This document shows positions 20,364 through 23,720 of a DNA stretch of 23,720 nt, one piece after another. Position 1 is the first letter of the stretch. Each line of letters starts with the position of its first letter. Made by a program: the position numbers and the translations under genes. Origin of the DNA: a virus; IMG/VR virus record IMGVR_UViG_3300043313_000424, positions 1 to 23,720 of that record. One strand, given 5' to 3'. The notes below the pieces were generated by a model. It was given only the letters and a program-made list of their open reading frames with translations, ran no database searches and was not told the DNA's origin.

Positions 20364-23245
20364 CGCCTTTCCTCAGCCCATACCCGCAAGGTGCGGGACT
20401 CGGCCGTTATAGCGTACAGGCGCTGCTCGGAGGGCACGCGCCAAGTGCGTAGAGCGCTGACGATCAGCGGGAACGCATCGGCCTGAATCGCCGAGTCGCC
20501 CGCCACCACTGCGTCGATCGCCTGCGCGTACATGATCGCGCGCTGCGTCGCCTGATCGCCCGCAGCGACGATATCGGCAGCAGCCGCGACCAGCACCGCA
20601 GCCGTGATGCTCGAGTCGCCCGCGATCGCCGCCTCGATGGCCAGAACCGCCGCGACCATGCGCTGAATCGCCGAGTCGCCGGCAGTCGCCGCCTCGTTCG
20701 CGCTCAGCTCGAGCACCGCCGTGCGAGCTGCAGAGTCGCCGGCAGTCGCCGAGTCCGTCGCGACCTTCACCGTCGCGCCTGCGCTGATCCCCGAATCCGA
20801 GGCCGCTGCGGCGTCGGATGCCGCGCTCGCCCCTATCCCTTGGCCAGATGCCTGATCGCCGGCTGTAGCCGCATCCTGCGCGGCGGCGGCAGTCGTGCGC
20901 AGCGCCGCACCGCTGTCCCCTGCAGCAGCCGAGTCGGTCGCGCTCATGTTCGAGCCGCCGCCCTGCGCGCTGATCGCCAAGTCGCCTGCAGCAGCAGAGT
21001 CGGTACCGACCGCGCCGAGCGCCGCTTGGCTCGAGCTGCTGTCGCCTGCTGCAGCTGGATCCGTTGCCGCAGCGCCGAATGCCCCCTGCTGCGCCGCAGC
21101 ATCGCTCGCGCTGGCGCTGTCGCTCGCGCTGAGGCTCGCCGGACCGATCGCTCGAGTGGCTGAGTCGGAAGCCGCAGCCGCGTCGCTCGCTGCTGCGTTC
21201 GTCGCCGCTGCTGAGCTGGCCGCATCGCTCGCCGCTGTCGCGTCGCTCGCTGCTGCCTGCTGCGCGCGCACCGTCGCCGCGCTGTCGCCTGCCGCTGCCG
21301 CGTCAGTCGCGAGCCCGATGCCGGTTTCGAGAGAGGTCGCCGAGTCGCCGGCTGCTGCCGCATCCGTCGCTGCGCCGACCCCGATGCGAAGCTGCGCGGC
21401 TGAGTCGCCCGCCGCCGCCGCGTCGCTGGCGATCAGGCCACCCGCTGCCGCCGAGGTCGAGCTATCGCCAGCCGCCGCGCTGTCGCTCGCCGTGCTGCCG
21501 AAGGTCGCTGCGGTCGCCGCGCTATCGCTCGCCGCCGCCGAATCGCTTGCCAGCACGAAGCCGGTTTCGAGTGCGGTCGCGCTATCCGTCGCGCCGGCTG
21601 AGTCAGCCGCGCTCGCCGCATACGGAGCTGCGCCAGTGCTCCCGCTGTCGCCGGCTGCTGCAGAGTCCGAGGCGGCGACGGTCCCCGTTTCGAGCGAGGT
21701 CGCCGAATCACCTGCCGCCGCCGAGTCAGGTGCCGCCAGAGGGCGCGTCGCCTGCGTCGCGCCTGAATCCCCCGCAGCCGCACTGTCCGTCGCCGCCACG
21801 GGGCGCGTAGCCTGTGTGGCCGCGCTGTCGCCGGATGCCGCTGAGTCGGTGGCCGCAGCAGGTCGCGTCGCCTGAGTGCTCGCGCCGTCTGCTGCTGCTG
21901 CTGCGTCGCTCGCGCTCGCGCTGTACGTCGCGCCGCCCGCCGCGCCTCGAGTCGTGAACTGCCAATCGTCGTAGACCGAGCCGGTGCTGCCGGAGAACAT
22001 GCCCGCATAGTTCACGCCGTCGAGGTCGGTCGCCTGCACAGGCCCGAGGCGCGCGACGCCATCGACCAGCACCGTGATGTAGTTGTCGGCGTCAACGTCT
22101 ACCTCGAGCAGGTATTCCACCGAGGCGTCCATCGCCCAACCGCCGTCGTACTCGGTCGCCAGTTGCGTGCCGCTCGCGCTGACGAAGCTGACTAGCTGGA
22201 TCTTCCCGAACCAGAAGCGCGCGCGCAGGTGCGTGTAGTAGTCCCACACCCGGAAGATCAGGCCGGCGTCCGTGACGGGCTTGATCTTCGCGCCCATGCG
22301 GAAGTCTTTGCTGCGGCCAACCGGAATCTTGTTGATCGCGAGGTTGGCGGAGGGCACGGCCTTGTTGCTCGTGATCTGGAACGGGTTGCCGCTGAACGAC
22401 CCGTCGCCCTCCCAAGGCGTGCCGTCGAAGGACGAATTGGCGATCGGCGACTCATCGGCGCGGTTGAAGTTGTCGGCGCGGATCGTCGTCGCTGCGCCTC
22501 CGGGCCCGGCCTGCGTTCCCGAGTCGCCTGCGGCTGCTGAGTCGCTGACCGCCTCGTAGCCGACCTCGAGGTGCGCCGCAGAGTCGCCTGCGCTCGCGCT
22601 CTCGGTCGCGGTCAGGTTGTAGATGTTCGCTGCGGTGTAGTCGAGCTGGATTTTTGCCGCGCCACCGTTGCCGCCTGTGCGCGTGCCGTTCGATCGAGTC
22701 GGGCCACCACCGCCGCCGCCCGGGGTCGCGCCTGCAGTCGCGTTCGCATTGACTGCGCCCGCGCCACCGCTGCCGCCTCCGGTGGGGGCAGTCGCGCCAG
22801 TGACGCTGGTCGCGGCGACGCCGTTCGCGCTGGTGCCTGCTGAGCTGCCGCCGCCCGCGCCGCTCGCCCCGTTGCTGAACCCTGCGCCACCGGTGCGCGT
22901 CGCAGTCGCGCCGACGCCTGCTGCAGCGCCTGCGCCGCCCGTGGTGCCGTTCGCCGGCACGCTCGCACCTGCGCGAGCCATGACGGTCGAGGCATCGCGG
23001 AACCAGCAGTCGCTCGCAGTCGTGCCCGGTATGCCGCCTGCGGGGATCTGTACGGTTTCAGCGACCCCCGGCACGACCGTCAGGGTCGCGATCGAGAGCC
23101 CGCCGCCGCCGCCGCCCGCACCGTTGCCGGTGGTCGATCGAGTGCCACCGCCGCCGCCCGGTCCCCAACAGGTGACCGTGACCGACGTAACCCCTGCAGG
23201 CGGGGTCCACGAGGTCGTTCCCGCGTTGAGGGTTTCAGTGGTCAT
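20345..23245 (-). CDS. Long glycine-rich repetitive fibre with lectin-like domain, 966 aa
   Basis: Residues 1-200 are a phage glycine-rich domain starting SWTPPAGVTSVTVTCWGPGGGGG and containing several Gly runs. Residues 208-247 hold two units of a D-S-A-A-A-G-D-S repeat. Residues 250-435 form a concanavalin/LamG-like beta sandwich (FNRADESPI, then YLLEVDVDADNYITVLVDG, then VYDDWQF). Residues 441-928 are about 24 repeats of roughly 20 residues with core D-S-A-A-A-G-D-S-A. The C-terminus (929-966) has three short repeats of the type TWRVPSEQR, LYAITAESR, TLRVWAEER, a known phage ending. It is probably an elongated surface fibre or decoration. No good ribosome-binding site precedes ATG 23245; the region upstream can form a strong hairpin. 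Confidence 0.85.
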   Translation of the reverse strand: MTTETLNAGTTSWTPPAGVTSVTVTCWGPGGGGGTRSTTGNGAGGGGGGLSIATLTVVPGVAETVQIPAGGIPGTTASDCWFRDASTVMARAGASVPANGTTGGAGAAAGVGATATRTGGAGFSNGASGAGGGSSAGTSANGVAATSVTGATAPTGGGSGGAGAVNANATAGATPGGGGGGPTRSNGTRTGGNGGAAKIQLDYTAANIYNLTATESASAGDSAAHLEVGYEAVSDSAAAGDSGTQAGPGGAATTIRADNFNRADESPIANSSFDGTPWEGDGSFSGNPFQITSNKAVPSANLAINKIPVGRSKDFRMGAKIKPVTDAGLIFRVWDYYTHLRARFWFGKIQLVSFVSASGTQLATEYDGGWAMDASVEYLLEVDVDADNYITVLVDGVARLGPVQATDLDGVNYAGMFSGSTGSVYDDWQFTTRGAAGGATYSASASDAAAAADGASTQATRPAAATDSAASGDSAATQATRPVAATDSAAAGDSGATQATRPLAAPDSAAAGDSATSLETGTVAASDSAAAGDSGSTGAAPYAASAADSAGATDSATALETGFVLASDSAAASDSAATAATFGSTASDSAAAGDSSTSAAAGGLIASDAAAAGDSAAQLRIGVGAATDAAAAGDSATSLETGIGLATDAAAAGDSAATVRAQQAAASDATAASDAASSAAATNAAASDAAAASDSATRAIGPASLSASDSASASDAAAQQGAFGAAATDPAAAGDSSSSQAALGAVGTDSAAAGDLAISAQGGGSNMSATDSAAAGDSGAALRTTAAAAQDAATAGDQASGQGIGASAASDAAAASDSGISAGATVKVATDSATAGDSAARTAVLELSANEAATAGDSAIQRMVAAVLAIEAAIAGDSSITAAVLVAAAADIVAAGDQATQRAIMYAQAIDAVVAGDSAIQADAFPLIVSALRTWRVPSEQRLYAITAESRTLRVWAEERRWKATT
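20462..21925 (-). repeat. About 24 coding tandem repeats of ~60 bases (20 residues)
   Basis: This stretch of the 966-aa fibre repeats x-x-D-S-A-A-A-G-D-S-A plus nine to ten variable residues. The rhythm is about 20 residues per unit, with some 19-22-residue units. Wobble positions vary, so repeats are clear in protein and weaker in DNA. The last four or five units drift to a more hydrophobic composition. Confidence 0.85.
22505..22624 (-). repeat. Two outlying copies of the 20-residue repeat
   Basis: Residues 208-247 of the long fibre read T-E-S-A-S-A-G-D-S-A and V-S-D-S-A-A-A-G-D-S-G with ten-residue spacers, the same unit as in the main array. The lectin-like domain lies between these two and the other 24, as if inserted in an originally continuous array. 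Confidence 0.75.
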
Positions 23246-23356
23246 GGCTGAAAGGCAAGCCGCCCGCCGAGCGCTTCGACGCTACGGCGGGCGGACTTCA
23301 CGGCGGGGGGCAACGCGCGGCCGCGCCGAAGGTGCCCCGCTCGGGGGGGGTGTATC
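23246..23356 (-). promoter_or_regulatory. 111-base intergenic region with strong hairpin before the long fibre gene
   Basis: The largest gap on the minus strand. CCGCCCGCCG+AGCG pairs with CGCT+CGGCGGGCGG (23260-23294) around a six-base loop with one bulged base, and flanking AAG/CTT extends it to 23257-23298 with a second bulge. A perfect 12-base palindrome GCGCGGCCGCGC lies at 23315-23326. No T-run follows the hairpin, so it is not a textbook intrinsic terminator. Its 3' arm ends about 12-14 bases before the fibre ATG and contains the only GGCGG that could serve as a ribosome-binding site, so it might control translation of the fibre. Confidence 0.6.
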
Positions 23357-23689
23357 TCAGGCTTCGGTGATGCGCAGCGACTGCCCGTCGTCAACGATGA
23401 AGCTGCGCTCCACATTCGGCTCGAGCGGAGTCGCGCCGTTGGGCATGCGCTCGCGATCGGCGATGCGCTCGACGGTCACGAGAGCGGGCCTCGAGGCTGA
23501 CACACGCACGATGGTGGGCAGGCCATCGTTGGCGGCGTCGGCCTGCGCGTTCGCATCGTTCGCGTCCGGACCCGGCGCGCCTGCTCGCTTCGCGTCCTCG
23601 TTCGGCGAGCTGACCGGCTGAGCGCCGCGCGCGGAGGGCCGCGAGGCCGGATCGACTGCGGCGCGGGCCGCACTTTTCTTGGTTGCCAT
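23357..23689 (-). CDS. Probable head-region protein, 110 aa
   Basis: ATG 23689 follows the previous gene after 13 bases, with GGAG within the palindrome GGAGCGCTCC just upstream. The first 55 residues are Lys/Ala/Asp/Pro-rich and likely disordered (MATKKSAARAA start). Residues 56-110 form a compact beta-rich part (TIVRVSASRPALVTVERIADRERM, then ERSFIVDDGQSLRITEA). Small proteins with a basic Ala-rich start and a similar D-D-G-x-S-L ending are often found after major capsid genes, but I cannot name a family. A head-associated or accessory structural role is inferred from position only. Confidence 0.65.
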   Translation of the reverse strand: MATKKSAARAAVDPASRPSARGAQPVSSPNEDAKRAGAPGPDANDANAQADAANDGLPTIVRVSASRPALVTVERIADRERMPNGATPLEPNVERSFIVDDGQSLRITEA

Positions 23690-23702
23690 GTTGGAGCGCT
23701 CC

Positions 23703-23720
23703 TCAGGTGATCGTGTAAGT
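23703..23720 (-). CDS. C-terminal end of an upstream gene (cut by window edge)
   Basis: The minus strand at the window edge reads ACT TAC ACG ATC ACC TGA, i.e. the last residues T-Y-T-I-T and a stop at 23705-23703. The reading frame is inferred from the stop and the close spacing to the next start. From gene order it could be the major capsid or another head protein, but five residues cannot establish this. Confidence 0.4.
   Translation of the reverse strand, partial: TYTIT

Noticed and set aside
20462-21925. CRISPR array or satellite repeat
   Set aside because: The periodicity is in the encoded protein (20 residues), with variable wobble bases and no constant repeats separated by unique spacers.
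23257-23298. Intrinsic terminator
   Set aside because: The stem is strong enough, but neither strand has a T-run after it, so I kept it as a hairpin of unknown function.
20895-23621. Long plus-strand frames rich in Ala, Pro and Ser opposite the repetitive fibre
   Set aside because: These are mirror images of the Gly/Ala/Ser repeats on the minus strand; they cross the intergenic gap and the start of the 110-aa gene without a start signal.
1-23720. tRNA, rRNA or insertion sequences
   Set aside because: No cloverleaf-like sequence, ribosomal segment, transposase motif or flanking terminal inverted repeats were found by reading; almost all bases are in phage genes.

Overview
This window looks like the structural and lysis half of a tailed phage, or a prophage of the same type, from a high-GC proteobacterial host. 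The virion is most likely a long-tailed siphovirus of the lambda/HK97 assembly type. The supporting genes are an HK97 gp6/phiE125 gp8-like connector, a head-closure protein, an HK97 gp10-like protein, a DUF3168 tail terminator, a tube protein, a frameshifted G/GT-type chaperone pair, a lambda-type tape measure and a gpJ-like tip. A PEP-CTERM sorting signal in one small gene suggests a host with an exosortase, which fits beta- or gammaproteobacteria that make exopolysaccharide. That host assignment is inference. Almost the whole window is coding, and neighbouring genes are mostly joined by ATGA, GTGA, TGATG or TAATG stop/start overlaps, so translation is probably coupled.

From the right edge leftward on the minus strand: the tail end of an upstream gene (perhaps capsid) and a 110-aa probable head-region protein come first. 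Next is a 9-kb adhesin/accessory block (23245 to 14214). It holds a 966-aa glycine-rich fibre with a lectin-like domain and about 26 twenty-residue repeats, a 103-aa fibre-tail adaptor-like protein, and a second tail-tube-like protein carrying a polyproline stalk and repeated Thr-Tyr-Val tags. It continues with a 54-aa protein containing 20 consecutive prolines, a 465-aa fibre, a 1060-aa G8-domain spike resembling CEMIP/TMEM2 hyaluronidases, and a 122-aa exported Cys-rich protein. The classical connector and tail genes follow (14217 to 4111): connector, head closure, gp10-like, terminator, tube, chaperone pair with a -1 frameshift site, tape measure, two minor tail proteins, a DUF6950/NlpC-like protein and the 1040-aa tip.

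The late end (4114 to 1525) holds a tail-assembly-chaperone-like gene, two small membrane proteins (one a likely holin), a GH108 endolysin and an intact papain-family (C1A) cysteine protease. The protease gene meets an oppositely oriented plus-strand operon of five small overlapping genes (1 to 1528). That operon encodes a partial Gly/Ala-rich protein, an 87-aa unknown, a secreted PEP-CTERM protein, a 70-aa phage-type protein and a 64-aa sigma-region-4-like helix-turn-helix protein.

The most unusual content is the combination of a CEMIP/TMEM2-like spike, a duplicated tube protein with polyproline-linked tags, a phage-encoded PEP-CTERM protein and a cysteine protease. Together they suggest a phage adapted to, and perhaps remodelling, the extracellular matrix of an exosortase-bearing host. 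This last interpretation is inference. Only family-level similarities and motifs were read from the sequence; no database search was possible.
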